Under the pieces are notes generated by a model. The model was not told the DNA's origin and ran no database searches. It worked only from the letters and a program-made list of their open reading frames with translations. From assembly GCA_000752215.1 (NCBI GenBank), contig CCFG01000005.1, positions 98,414 through 162,413 of the forward strand: DNA of 64,000 nucleotides, written 5' to 3'. Numbering within the stretch: the first letter of the stretch is position 1; each line of letters opens with the position of its first letter. This document shows, piece after piece, positions 8,687-17,092 of this stretch. This stretch comes from a bacterium MS4. Lineage in GTDB: Bacteria > Bacillota > Clostridia > Oscillospirales > Acutalibacteraceae. Made by a program: the position numbers and the translations under genes.

Positions 8687-9967
8687 TTACAGCTTTGCGA
8701 TTTCCGCAGATGCACGCAAAAACTGATCGATCTCCTCCGTAGAATTACAGTGAATGGGGGAAACACGGATCACGCCGTCCAGGCCAAAGGATTCCACGAT
8801 TCTTTTGGAGTAATGATTGGGTGCCTTACGCTCAAATACATATACACCGCGCTTTACATACTCTTCAACAGCCGAGGTGACATCCATATTGTCGAACGTG
8901 ATCGGCAGGATAAAATCTCTTTGAGTCAGGTCCGGATTGTCACACTGGACATGAACACCCTCAATTTTTCTCAGTCCGGGCAGTTCATCGGTACCCTCAA
9001 GGGCACGATGCAGCAGCGCACGTTCGTGCAGAGAAATCCGATGCATCCCTTCCACAAACAGTTCCCGGCGGTTATCGCTCTGGATAAACTGAGAACCAAG
9101 CCATGCCACATAATCCACGATGGCCGTATAATTGGCAAACAGATGGGGGGCGGTAGAACCCAATTCCCATGTATCCTTGGAATAGCAGAGGATACGGTTG
9201 TGGGGAAGTACCGCGCAGCGCTCGGAAACCCAGCCGATGCCGGAGCCGCGGAGACCGAAGAACTTATAGGGCGCAAAGTCCATGGCATCGATATCCAAGT
9301 TCTCCAGATCCACCACGCTGTGGGGCATATGCTGAACCGCGTCGACCACAATATAGATATCAGGTTTGATTCTTCTGGCTGCCTTGACGAAAGCCGGAAT
9401 ATCATTGACAGCGCCGGTAATATTGCAGGAATACATACAGCTGAGCAGTACGGTGTCTTTGTCTACCAGGCGCTCTACTTCAGAAACGTCAATTCCGCCG
9501 GTAGCGGGATTGCTCTGGAGAACGCGCAATTCCAGACCGTAACGCTCGGCGTAATACTCTACAGAGTCAAAGCCGGAGGGATGCTCCAGAACGGAAACAA
9601 CCATATTTTTTCCGGGAATGGCCGCCGCGATCGCACCGATGATATTGAACATGACCTGAGAAGCGGAGAGATAAGTGATAATGGAGCCCTTTTCGGTACC
9701 AAAAATCGTATGTATATCGCGATATCCCTGTTCCACGTAAGAGTTTTGGATATCGGCCTGTTTCTGATGACGGTTTGGGCAATCGGGATGGGCATCCACC
9801 TTCATGGCCGTTTCGGCGCATGCCTTCAGGCGAAGGGCACCGCCGGAATTCTCAAAGAAGGCCCTTGGACCATAACTGTCGGCGTCTACATTGCAGAAAT
9901 GATCCCTAACCTGTTGCTGCAGCTCCGGGGAAAACAGAATCCCCTGAGGATAATCGTTCGGATTCAT
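8687..9967 (-). CDS. Class V PLP-dependent aminotransferase / cysteine desulfurase-fold enzyme
   Basis: This is a 426-residue fold-type I PLP enzyme. The start is ATG 9967 (MNPNDYPQG), preceded by GGAG; the 18 upstream codons are unlikely. Visible motifs are Asp209 and His213 (VDAVQHMPH) around the cofactor ring and Lys235 (FAPYKFFG), the expected Schiff-base lysine. The N-terminal FFENSGGALRLK resembles the NifS-like FLDNAAG segment. Family members are desulfurases, isopenicillin epimerase-like enzymes, kynureninases or aminotransferases. No conserved desulfurase cysteine loop is apparent, so transamination, racemisation or lyase activity on the imported compound is more likely than Fe-S assembly. 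Confidence 0.8.
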   Translation of the reverse strand: MNPNDYPQGILFSPELQQQVRDHFCNVDADSYGPRAFFENSGGALRLKACAETAMKVDAHPDCPNRHQKQADIQNSYVEQGYRDIHTIFGTEKGSIITYLSASQVMFNIIGAIAAAIPGKNMVVSVLEHPSGFDSVEYYAERYGLELRVLQSNPATGGIDVSEVERLVDKDTVLLSCMYSCNITGAVNDIPAFVKAARRIKPDIYIVVDAVQHMPHSVVDLENLDIDAMDFAPYKFFGLRGSGIGWVSERCAVLPHNRILCYSKDTWELGSTAPHLFANYTAIVDYVAWLGSQFIQSDNRRELFVEGMHRISLHERALLHRALEGTDELPGLRKIEGVHVQCDNPDLTQRDFILPITFDNMDVTSAVEEYVKRGVYVFERKAPNHYSKRIVESFGLDGVIRVSPIHCNSTEEIDQFLRASAEIAKL

Positions 9968-10037
9968 TTGGTTCACTCCTAAATTATAGTTTTCATCGCG
10001 TGTGCAGGCCCGAAAGATCAAAGCTTTAAGGTTTCAA

Positions 10038-10997
10038 TCAGACTGTCAGCTTGCCGTCCTTGAGGATCTCCCTGCCGTCAACCGTCAGGGTGGGATTGCG
10101 GAACACCGCATCCAAATGCACCGGACAGGAGTTCGTACCCTTGAAGCCGCGGTCATCGCCGATGCCAAAATGTACCGTGCCGTAGCAGCCTTCATCCTCC
10201 AGCATTCTGCCGGTCAGTTCACAGGCGGGGTTCATCCCAATACCGATCTCACCAATGTGGTACACCTTTGGGTCGTTGAGGCTCTTCAGGAGTTCGCTCA
10301 GTCTGTCCGCGTCTTTTCCGCCGCTGATGCTGATAATCTTACTTCCCTTGACCTCAAGGCGGATCGGCTCCCCGATCAGGCCGAGCATCGGATGAGGGAT
10401 GGAACCATCGATGTAGGCTACGCCGTTCATGGTGCCGTCGTTAGCGCCAATGGCGCACTCGATATCCGGAGGTGAGGAGGACTGGCCGGGAACGATACTG
10501 CGTCCGTACTGGGGTAAATTGAAGCGTCCGGTGATGCTGGCCGTGATATGAGTGCCGCTGGGGGTGGTGATCGTTACGTCGTTTCCCTGATATGCCTCGG
10601 CTACACAGTCCATCACAGGGCTCAGGCCCTCAAAGTCCGCATATAGACCGCCGCTCTCCAGCATCCGCATATCGTAGTCGGAGCAGTTCAGGTCTCGGGC
10701 GCCTTTGGCACAGGCGTTACGCTTGGCCTCGGTAGAAGAAATGGAGAACGTGGTGGGGCGGAAAATGACGTCCGCCTCAAGCATAGCCGCCGCCACCAGA
10801 TCTGTGGGCTCCTGGCCGTGCATGGTTTGGGTCGGCATCATGATCAGACTTCTGTTGGGATACTCTTCCGCAGCATCCCAGAGGGCCTGCGCAATAGGTA
10901 AAGCGCCGGGGTCGGTCACAATGAGAATTTTCTCATCTTTCTTACATTGCGCACACACTTCGAGAAGTGTTTTGCAGGCCTTGTAGATTTTTTTCAT
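10038..10997 (-). CDS. M29 aminopeptidase / NicX-like metalloenzyme
   Basis: This 319-residue protein is of the family that includes leucyl aminopeptidase (M29-like) and the 2,5-dihydroxypyridine dioxygenase NicX. The C-terminal half carries the likely metal ligands: Glu250 (HIGEIGIGMNP), an acidic EDE cluster near 267-269, His276 (TVHFGIGD), His294 and Asp296 (PVHLDAV). An oxygen-using ring cleavage makes no sense in an anaerobe, so a hydrolase or amidase role is more plausible. It lies between the aminotransferase and shikimate-dehydrogenase-like genes of the left operon, which suggests a nitrogen-containing or amide-linked substrate. This is inference. Confidence 0.72.
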   Translation of the reverse strand: MKKIYKACKTLLEVCAQCKKDEKILIVTDPGALPIAQALWDAAEEYPNRSLIMMPTQTMHGQEPTDLVAAAMLEADVIFRPTTFSISSTEAKRNACAKGARDLNCSDYDMRMLESGGLYADFEGLSPVMDCVAEAYQGNDVTITTPSGTHITASITGRFNLPQYGRSIVPGQSSSPPDIECAIGANDGTMNGVAYIDGSIPHPMLGLIGEPIRLEVKGSKIISISGGKDADRLSELLKSLNDPKVYHIGEIGIGMNPACELTGRMLEDEGCYGTVHFGIGDDRGFKGTNSCPVHLDAVFRNPTLTVDGREILKDGKLTV

Positions 10998-11041
10998 GCT
11001 TTTGCTCCCTTTCTTGATGTTTTACTGTTTTTATCCCTAAT

Positions 11042-11944
11042 TCAGTTTTTAAAACCGAAATAGTTATAAACATTTTTTCTGGCCGCTTCCATAGATTCCG
11101 GCGCAGGCTTGAATCCGTAGCAGAACTCAAAGATTTCGCCCAACTGGCCCAGCATCATATCCACTCCGTAGATCAGCTTGTGGCCGTTTTTCCTGGCCCT
11201 GGCCGCAAATTTCGTCAAGGGCGGGTTTACGATATTCTCCATCACTACAGCCTCGGGTCTCAGATGGTCCAGAAAACCGAGATATTCATGATCCTGCGGG
11301 AATCCGTACAGACCCAGCGGTGTAGCCTGCATGAAAAAATCACAGGACTCCGCCGCACGGTCCAGATTCTCATTGGTAAACGGCAGGAAAGCAATCTCCA
11401 TATCCGTATACTCCCGGACCGTTTCTATCAGCTTCTGAGCCCGTTCCTCCGAGCGGTTAATCAAGGTTACCTTTTTTGCGCCATGCTCAGCCATCTGCAG
11501 GAGAATAACACCCACAATGCTGCCTGCGCCAAGAATCGCTACATCCATGCCGTGAACATCCACTCCCGCGTTGACAATGGCCGCCATATTGCCCTTACCG
11601 TCCATTCCAATACCGACCGTTTTCCCGTCCTTACCTACCTTGACCACGTTGACTGAGTTAAAAATTCGGGAATGCTCGTCTACTTTGTCCAGATAGGGAA
11701 TGATTGCGGACTTATGCGGCATCGTCAGACAGAAATGCTTCATGCCCAGTGTCTTGAAAGCAACCATAAAGTCTCCCAAGGCGCCTACAGGAATTTCGAC
11801 CGGCCACATAATTTCGTCGATCCCATTCCCCGCAAACAGAGGATTGTAGCCGTAGGAAGCGCTGCTTTGTCCCATCGGACAGCCGATGATCGGGAAAAGT
11901 TTCGTATCCATCGTGAATGACAGGTGATCGATTTTTATACTCAT
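11042..11944 (-). CDS. Shikimate/quinate dehydrogenase-like protein
   Basis: This is a 300-residue AroE-family protein. It shows a substrate-binding SxS-like segment (GQSSASYGYNP near 25-34), the catalytic Lys78 (TMPHKS) and Asp115 (GMDGKG) dyad, Asn97, and the nucleotide loop GAGSIVG (139-145). It is the first gene of the LacI-controlled left operon, with GGAGG 8 bases before ATG 11944. A biosynthetic aroE would not be expected in an inducible transporter operon. It is therefore probably a catabolic member acting on quinate, shikimate or a similar cyclic polyol acid. Confidence 0.82.
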   Translation of the reverse strand: MSIKIDHLSFTMDTKLFPIIGCPMGQSSASYGYNPLFAGNGIDEIMWPVEIPVGALGDFMVAFKTLGMKHFCLTMPHKSAIIPYLDKVDEHSRIFNSVNVVKVGKDGKTVGIGMDGKGNMAAIVNAGVDVHGMDVAILGAGSIVGVILLQMAEHGAKKVTLINRSEERAQKLIETVREYTDMEIAFLPFTNENLDRAAESCDFFMQATPLGLYGFPQDHEYLGFLDHLRPEAVVMENIVNPPLTKFAARARKNGHKLIYGVDMMLGQLGEIFEFCYGFKPAPESMEAARKNVYNYFGFKN

Positions 11945-11985
11945 GTCATTACCTCCACCAGTTAATTTACATATTTCTAAGCGTC

Positions 11986-12016
11986 GAGTCTTCCAGACTC
12001 TTTCGTTCCAGAGTCT
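11986..12016 (-). promoter_or_regulatory. Leader with mutually exclusive short hairpins
   Basis: Three six-base blocks lie in the untranslated leader of the left operon: GAGTCT at 11986-11991, AGACTC at 11995-12000 and GAGTCT at 12011-12016. The middle block can pair with either flank, giving two alternative stems. No U-tract follows. It may be a regulator-binding or folding switch, or merely a repeat. Confidence 0.3.
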
Positions 12017-12022
12017 CTATTT

Positions 12023-12052
12023 AAGATATTTACTCGAGTAAATAACGGACAA
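12023..12052 (-). promoter_or_regulatory. Promoter of the left operon with embedded LacI-type operator
   Basis: On the minus strand TTGTCC (12047-12052) and TATCTT (12023-12028) form a plausible -35/-10 pair with an 18-base spacer. The spacer is almost entirely filled by an 18-base perfect palindrome, 12027-12044, with core TTTACTCGAGTAAA and central CG, the usual form of a LacI-family operator. A bound repressor would block RNA polymerase directly. The adjacent lacI gene carries the same core. Confidence 0.7.
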
Positions 12053-12058
12053 AAAAAT

Positions 12059-13060
12059 TTAGCTGCTGCCACCCGGAATAAAATGTGTCTGGAAAAATAC
12101 GTCTTGCGGATCGAAAACCTGCTCTTTGTCAAGAAGCATGCTGTTTACGACACATTTCGCAACCTCTTCTTTGGAAAAACCCATTGTTGTCAGTCTGGGG
12201 GACACGTTTACAGAAGAAGCGGTCGCATCCATCCCTACAATGGCAAAATCCCTCAGAGGAAGCATTCCTTGCTGTATGAAGTGATTCATAACGATCGTAG
12301 CCAAATAGTCGTTCCCCGCCACGAAAGCAATGGGCGTGTCTGTTTTTTTCCGCTCATATACGCTGGAAGCAAAGTTAAGGATAGAAGCATAACTCTGCGT
12401 ATCAAAGCATACCAAGCCTTCATCGATCGGGATATTATGAGATATCAACGCATCACAGTAGCCTCTGTAACGATAATCATCACATTTCAATTGCTGTAGT
12501 GCCGAATAAATAGGGGGCAGAAAGGCAATTTGTTTATAGCCTCTTTCAATCAGGTGATTGGTAAGCACGCGTGCGGTGCCGCGATAATCCACGCAAACGC
12601 ATTTTATGGAATCGTCAAGCTTGTGGTATTCCCGTGCCTTGTAAAGGACAACCGGCATTTTCCCGCTCGCGAGATAATTCAGCTGCTCCGATTTGTAAAT
12701 ACTTGTTGCAATGAATATACCGTCCATCTTGCGATGCATCAGCATGCGGAGAAATTTATCATCCTCATGACTGCTGCAAAGGAAAACATTATAGCCATGC
12801 TCATAGGCCTGCTGCTCCATGTGATAAGCAATATCAGAAAAGAGCTCGCTTCGGATGTCATCACATACCAAAGCAAAATTATAAGTACGATTCGTCTTTA
12901 AACTTAATGCGAGATAATTAGGCTGATAGTTTAGCTGCTTGATCGCAGCCAAAACCTTCTCCCTGGTTTCTTTGCTTACATAATTGGATTTATTCAGCAC
13001 ATAAGTCACAACAGCAGGAGACACCCCTGCCAATTCTGCTACGTCTTTTCTTGTCGCCAA
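12059..13060 (-). CDS. LacI-family transcriptional regulator
   Basis: This 333-residue repressor has an N-terminal helix-turn-helix (RKDVAELAGVSPAVVTYVLN, residues 4-23), a hinge helix region (YQPNYLALSL) and a periplasmic-binding-like sensor domain from about residue 60. The start is a TTG at 13060 with AGGA 8 bases upstream; no suitable in-frame ATG exists. It ends about 7 bases before the left operon promoter. It very likely represses that operon and itself, since both control regions hold TTACTCGAGTAA. The effector is presumably the imported compound or an early intermediate. Confidence 0.92.
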   Translation of the reverse strand: MATRKDVAELAGVSPAVVTYVLNKSNYVSKETREKVLAAIKQLNYQPNYLALSLKTNRTYNFALVCDDIRSELFSDIAYHMEQQAYEHGYNVFLCSSHEDDKFLRMLMHRKMDGIFIATSIYKSEQLNYLASGKMPVVLYKAREYHKLDDSIKCVCVDYRGTARVLTNHLIERGYKQIAFLPPIYSALQQLKCDDYRYRGYCDALISHNIPIDEGLVCFDTQSYASILNFASSVYERKKTDTPIAFVAGNDYLATIVMNHFIQQGMLPLRDFAIVGMDATASSVNVSPRLTTMGFSKEEVAKCVVNSMLLDKEQVFDPQDVFFQTHFIPGGSS

Positions 13061-13079
13061 GTAATCATTTCCTTTATAT

Positions 13080-13137
13080 TTACTCGAGTAATTTTTTAGT
13101 ACACATTTTTTATAACATATATTTTTGAAATTGTCAA
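13080..13137 (-). promoter_or_regulatory. lacI promoter and autoregulatory operator
   Basis: On the minus strand a near-consensus sigma-A promoter is visible: TTGACA (13132-13137), a 17-base spacer and TATAAA (13109-13114). The 12-base palindrome TTACTCGAGTAA at 13080-13091 lies just downstream of the expected start point, between promoter and ribosome site, where a bound LacI protein would block elongation or initiation. The same core occurs in the left operon promoter. Confidence 0.75.
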
Positions 13138-13279
13138 TAATTTTTATATCTATTATTTATAATTTTAGCTATAATCTCAGAAGCTCTTTCATCTGCCCTG
13201 CAGGGACATTTTTTTTCGCATTGCCGTTGTATCGGTTTCTTGTATAAATACACGATAGCAAATACACCCGCTTATTTTG

Positions 13280-13308
13280 TTGACAGATTTCAAAGTCAGA
13301 GGTATAAT
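13280..13308 (+). promoter_or_regulatory. Consensus sigma-A promoter of the riboflavin operon
   Basis: TTGACA at 13280-13285 and TATAAT at 13303-13308 are separated by 17 bases, a perfect housekeeping promoter. Transcription would begin a few bases before the FMN riboswitch. Confidence 0.85.
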
Positions 13309-13325
13309 ATCATTAATTAAATAAA

Positions 13326-13430
13326 ATCTTCGGGGCAAGGTGAAATTCCCGACCGGTGGTATAGCCCACGAACCGCGAGGTTGATTCGGTTAAATTCCGA
13401 AGCCGACAGTAAAGTCTGATAGTAGAAGAT
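13326..13430 (+). ncRNA. FMN riboswitch (RFN element)
   Basis: The conserved RFN core is easily recognised: TCTTCGGGGCAAGGTGAAAT, then ACCGGTGGT, AGCCCACGA, and CCGACAGTAAAGTCTGAT further on. The closing stem P1 is ATCTTC (13326-13331) with GAAGAT (13425-13430). Bound FMN is known to favour termination or hidden ribosome sites for rib genes. Here the element lies directly upstream of three terminator-like hairpins and ribD. Confidence 0.96.
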
Positions 13431-13468
13431 AAAGGAAGATTCGCGTTTTTGCGTGGATATGCGTTTAT

Positions 13469-13503
13469 GCTCTGAAATGAATTGTCATTTCAGAGCTTTT
13501 TTG
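13469..13503 (+). terminator. First terminator hairpin after the FMN riboswitch
   Basis: A perfect 12-base stem, GCTCTGAAATGA with TCATTTCAGAGC around an ATTG loop, is followed by TTTTTT. This is probably the riboswitch-controlled terminator. Confidence 0.88.
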
Positions 13504-13541
13504 TATATATCCTTGCGCGCGATTGCGACCCGCTTTGTAAA

Positions 13542-13577
13542 AATGCCTTGAACAATTAGTGTTCAAGGCATTTTTTT
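13542..13577 (+). terminator. Second terminator hairpin in the ribD leader
   Basis: A perfect 12-base stem, AATGCCTTGAAC with GTTCAAGGCATT and loop AATTAGT, runs straight into a T-tract. It lies about 40 bases after the first terminator. Confidence 0.8.
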
Positions 13578-13627
13578 GCGGATTGGCTTCCGGCGTGTGT
13601 GTGGTAGAACCATTGTTCATATCACCT

Positions 13628-13657
13628 GCCCTGAACATTTTGTTCAGGGCGTTTTTT
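13628..13657 (+). terminator. Third terminator hairpin in the ribD leader
   Basis: A 10-base perfect stem, GCCCTGAACA with TGTTCAGGGC and loop TTT, is followed by GTTTTTTC, just 20 bases before the ribD start. It is the last of three successive terminator-like structures. Confidence 0.75.
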
Positions 13658-13676
13658 CATTTTACGGAGGTGCTAT

Positions 13677-14777
13677 ATGGAAGAAATAGAATACATGCGA
13701 CTTGCAATTCAACTTGCAAAACAGGGCTGCGGATGGGTAAACCCGAACCCCATGGTTGGTGCGGTAATTGTAAAGGACGGCGAGATGATCGGGCAGGGCT
13801 ACCACAAAAAATATGGAGAACTCCATGCAGAACGAAACGCATTGGCTAATTGTCAGACACCGCCAACCGGCGCAATCCTTTATGTGACACTGGAGCCCTG
13901 CTGTCATCATGGAAGAACGCCCCCTTGTACCGAAGCAATCATAGAAAGCGGTATCAGCCGAGTGGTAATCGGTTCGCACGACCCCAATCCTCTGGTTGAC
14001 GGTAAAGGTATTGCGATTTTGCGTTCCCATGGTATTGAGGTAACAGAGAATGTTGCAAAGGATGAATGTGACAAGATAAACGAGAGCTTTTTCCATTACA
14101 TTCAAGACAGAACGCCCTATGTGGTCATGAAATATGCCATGACCATGGATGGGAAAATCGCCACGCGCACCGGCGAATCACAATGGATCACCGGCGAAAA
14201 GGCACGCCGCCGTGTACATGAGGACCGGCACCGCTACTCTGCCATCATGGTTGGTGTAGGCACGGTTCTTGCAGACGATCCCATGCTGACCTGTCGGCTG
14301 GAAAACAGCAGAAATCCGCTGCGCATCATCTGCGATACCGGTCTGAGAACGCCGCTGCAGGCAAGAACTGTCTCTACAACGGATACTGCTTCTACCCTCA
14401 TCGCTACGGCGATAACAGATACCAACAGGCATCAACCCTATCTTGATGCAGGCTGCGAGATCATGGTTCTTCCTCAAAAGGATAACCATATTGATTTAAA
14501 CTGCCTGATGCAAAGATTGGGTGAAAAGCAGATTGACAGTCTTCTGCTGGAAGGCGGCGGCACACTCAATTGGTCCTCCCTGCAAAGCGGCATTGTAAAT
14601 AAGGTACAGGCATATGTCGCGCCCAAGCTGTTTGGCGGCAGCGGAAAGACTCCGGTAGCGGGTTTAGGTGTTGACCATCCCGAAGGAGCTTTTCTACTAA
14701 GTAAACCGATCATCACACAGGTGGGTAAAGATATTTTATTAGAAAGTGAGGTAATTTGGTGTTTACAGGAATCATAG
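13677..14777 (+). CDS. ribD: Bifunctional diaminohydroxyphosphoribosylaminopyrimidine deaminase / 5-amino-6-(5-phosphoribosylamino)uracil reductase
   Basis: RibD catalyses the second and third steps of riboflavin synthesis from GTP. The N-terminal deaminase domain has the zinc motif HAERNAL (about residue 49) and PCCHHGRTPPC; the C-terminal reductase domain begins near residue 145 (YVVMKYAMTMDGKIA). The 366 residues fit the family. GGAGG lies 7 bases before ATG 13677. It is the first gene of the ribDE-BA-H operon under the FMN riboswitch and overlaps ribE by 19 bases. Confidence 0.96.
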   Translation: MEEIEYMRLAIQLAKQGCGWVNPNPMVGAVIVKDGEMIGQGYHKKYGELHAERNALANCQTPPTGAILYVTLEPCCHHGRTPPCTEAIIESGISRVVIGSHDPNPLVDGKGIAILRSHGIEVTENVAKDECDKINESFFHYIQDRTPYVVMKYAMTMDGKIATRTGESQWITGEKARRRVHEDRHRYSAIMVGVGTVLADDPMLTCRLENSRNPLRIICDTGLRTPLQARTVSTTDTASTLIATAITDTNRHQPYLDAGCEIMVLPQKDNHIDLNCLMQRLGEKQIDSLLLEGGGTLNWSSLQSGIVNKVQAYVAPKLFGGSGKTPVAGLGVDHPEGAFLLSKPIITQVGKDILLESEVIWCLQES

Positions 14778-15391
14778 AAGAGATCGGCAAAATACAGGGT
14801 ATTCAAAAAGGGGCAAGGTCGGCTGTCCTATCGGTTCAGGCATCGGAAATTCTGGAGGATGTCCACCTTGGCGACAGCGTTGCAGTAAACGGTATCTGCC
14901 TTACCGTTACTTCCATTTCATCAAACGGCTTTACCGCCGATGTGATGCATGAAACGCTGAACCGTTCTTCCCACCTGCGGATAGGAAGCTCTGTTAATTT
15001 GGAACGGGCAATGGCGGCAAACGGCAGATTCGGCGGCCACATCGTTTCCGGGCATATCGACGGCACCGGCACAGTTTCAGATATTCGCAGGGATGATAAC
15101 GCTGTCTGGTATACGGTCAAAACACCCTTGCCGGTTCTTCGCTATATCATTGAAAAAGGCTCGATTGCCATTGACGGGATCAGTCTGACTGTGGCAAAGG
15201 TGCATAAAGACAGCTTCAGTGTTTCCATCATACCGCACACGGCTTCCTTAACAACGCTATCCAGCCGCCGTGTTGGGGATTCGGTCAATTTGGAAAATGA
15301 CTGTATCGGCAAATATGTGGAACGTCTGATGGGAAAAGGATCGCGAAACCGCGATATTACAGCCGGATTTCTTACAAAATACGGCTTTTAG
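14759..15391 (+). CDS. ribE: Riboflavin synthase alpha subunit
   Basis: This enzyme dismutates two 6,7-dimethyl-8-ribityllumazine molecules to riboflavin. It has two tandem lumazine-binding barrels: residues 1 to about 95, starting (M)FTGIIEEIG, and about 96-190 with GGHIVSGHIDGTG at the junction. I choose GTG 14759, which gives the family-typical MFTGIIEE start; a TTG at 14756 is the alternative. GAGG is present upstream inside the ribD end, consistent with translational coupling. Confidence 0.95.
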   Translation: MFTGIIEEIGKIQGIQKGARSAVLSVQASEILEDVHLGDSVAVNGICLTVTSISSNGFTADVMHETLNRSSHLRIGSSVNLERAMAANGRFGGHIVSGHIDGTGTVSDIRRDDNAVWYTVKTPLPVLRYIIEKGSIAIDGISLTVAKVHKDSFSVSIIPHTASLTTLSSRRVGDSVNLENDCIGKYVERLMGKGSRNRDITAGFLTKYGF

Positions 15392-15403
15392 GAGGAATCA
15401 AAA

Positions 15404-16603
15404 ATGTTTGAATTTAGCACTATCGAAGAGGTGTTGGAAGACCTTCGCTTTGGAAAGATCATTCTGGTTACAGACGATGAGGACAGAGAAAACGAGGGTG
15501 ACTTTATCTGCGCTGCTGAGTTTGCTACAACCGAAAACGTAAATTTTATGGCGGTTCATGGCAAAGGTTTGATTTGTATGCCTATGAGCGAAGCACTTTG
15601 TCGAAAGCTGCAATTTCCCCAAATGGTCAGCGACAACAAGGATAACCACGAAACAGCGTTTACGGTATCCGTTGACCATGTGGACACCACCACCGGCATT
15701 TCGGCAGTAGAGCGGAGCATTACCGCCTTGAAATGCGTAGCGGAGGATGCCAAGCCGGAGGATTTCCGTCGCCCTGGTCATATGTTTCCGCTCCGCGCGA
15801 AGAGAAACGGTGTACTGGATCGAAACGGACACACCGAAGCCACTGTGGATTTAATGCGGCTGGCCGGGCTAAAAGAATGCGGCCTTTGCTGCGAAATCAT
15901 GCGGGAGGACGGAACTATGATGCGCACATCGGAGCTGATGGAGCTGGCGCAGAAATGGAGCCTTAAAATGATTACCATAAAAGCCCTTCAGGAATACCGA
16001 AAAAGAAATGATAAGCTTGTGGAACAGGTAACTTGTACCCCTATGCCTACAAAGTACGGCGATTTTAAGGCTTACGGATACATCAGCAAGCTCAACGGAG
16101 AACATCATGTGGCGCTGGTCAAGGGTGAGATCGGTGATGGAGAGAATCTGTTATGCCGGGTTCATTCTGAGTGCCTGACTGGGGATACGTTTGGCTCCAC
16201 GCGTTGTGACTGCGGTCAGCAGTTTGCAGCAGCCATGACACAAATCGAAAAAGAAGGACGGGGTATTCTGCTTTACATGCGTCAGGAAGGACGGGGTATT
16301 GGGCTCATTAATAAGCTACGCGCCTATGCGCTTCAGGATCAGGGAATGGATACTTTAGAAGCGAATCTTGCCCTTGGTTTTCCTGGAGATCGGCGGGAAT
16401 ACTTTATCGGCGCACAGATTCTTCGTGATCTTGGTGCAAAGAAATTACGCTTGCTTACCAATAACCCTGACAAGGTTTATCAGCTTTCTGGCTTCGGCAT
16501 GGAAATCGCCGAGCGCGTTCCTATCCAAATGGAGGCTACTGAGCATGATTTATTCTATCTGCAAACCAAGCAGAAAAAAATGGGTCACATTTTAAACTAC
16601 TAA
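15404..16603 (+). CDS. ribBA: Bifunctional 3,4-dihydroxy-2-butanone-4-phosphate synthase / GTP cyclohydrolase II
   Basis: This fusion supplies both precursors of lumazine. The N-terminal RibB domain (1 to about 200) contains [11 protein letters not shown] and the RPGHMFPL region; the C-terminal RibA domain contains the zinc cysteines ([18 protein letters not shown]) and the RQEGRGIGL motif. The 399 residues match the usual RibBA length. AGGAGG lies 8 bases upstream of ATG 15404, and the gene starts 12 bases after ribE. Confidence 0.97.
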   Translation: MFEFSTIEEVLEDLRFGKIILVTDDEDRENEGDFICAAEFATTENVNFMAVHGKGLICMPMSEALCRKLQFPQMVSDNKDNHETAFTVSVDHVDTTTGISAVERSITALKCVAEDAKPEDFRRPGHMFPLRAKRNGVLDRNGHTEATVDLMRLAGLKECGLCCEIMREDGTMMRTSELMELAQKWSLKMITIKALQEYRKRNDKLVEQVTCTPMPTKYGDFKAYGYISKLNGEHHVALVKGEIGDGENLLCRVHSECLTGDTFGSTRCDCGQQFAAAMTQIEKEGRGILLYMRQEGRGIGLINKLRAYALQDQGMDTLEANLALGFPGDRREYFIGAQILRDLGAKKLRLLTNNPDKVYQLSGFGMEIAERVPIQMEATEHDLFYLQTKQKKMGHILNY

Positions 16604-16623
16604 GAATAAAGGAGATTACAACA

Positions 16624-17091
16624 ATGAAAACCTTTGAAGGAGAACTCGTATCCAAGGACATTCGGATTGGTATTGTTGCTGCACGATTCAATGAATTTAT
16701 TACAAACAAGCTGCTGAGCGGCGCTCTTGATGGGCTGAAACGCCATGAAGTCAGCGAGGAAAGCATTGATCTTGCATGGGTTCCCGGTGCATTTGAAATT
16801 CCGCTCATCGCTTCCAAAATGGCCAAAAGCGGAAAATATGATGCGGTCATCTGCCTTGGCGCCGTGATTCGCGGCAGCACCACCCACTACGACTATGTGT
16901 GCAGTGAGGTATCCAAGGGGATTGCCCATGTGTCCCTGAACAGTGATGTTCCGGTGATGTTCGGTGTGTTAACAACAGAAAATATTGAACAGGCGATTGA
17001 GCGGGCTGGCACCAAGGCCGGAAACAAGGGCTTCGACTGTGCGGTTGGTGCGATTGAAATGGTAAACCTGATTCGAAATATGCAAGGCTGA
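16624..17091 (+). CDS. ribH: 6,7-dimethyl-8-ribityllumazine synthase
   Basis: RibH joins the dihydroxybutanone phosphate to the ribitylaminopyrimidine. Its 155 residues are of normal length. The family segments [30 protein letters not shown] (with catalytic His in the HYD region) and FGVLTTEN are all present. AAGGAG lies upstream of ATG 16624. It is the last intact gene of the riboflavin operon, followed after one base by the decayed HAD reading frame. Confidence 0.97.
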   Translation: MKTFEGELVSKDIRIGIVAARFNEFITNKLLSGALDGLKRHEVSEESIDLAWVPGAFEIPLIASKMAKSGKYDAVICLGAVIRGSTTHYDYVCSEVSKGIAHVSLNSDVPVMFGVLTTENIEQAIERAGTKAGNKGFDCAVGAIEMVNLIRNMQG

Positions 17092-17092
17092 T

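Noticed and set aside
10038..10997. Oxygen-dependent 2,5-dihydroxypyridine dioxygenase function
   Set aside because: The fold group includes NicX, but the rest of the window points to an anaerobe, so a hydrolase-type role is more likely.
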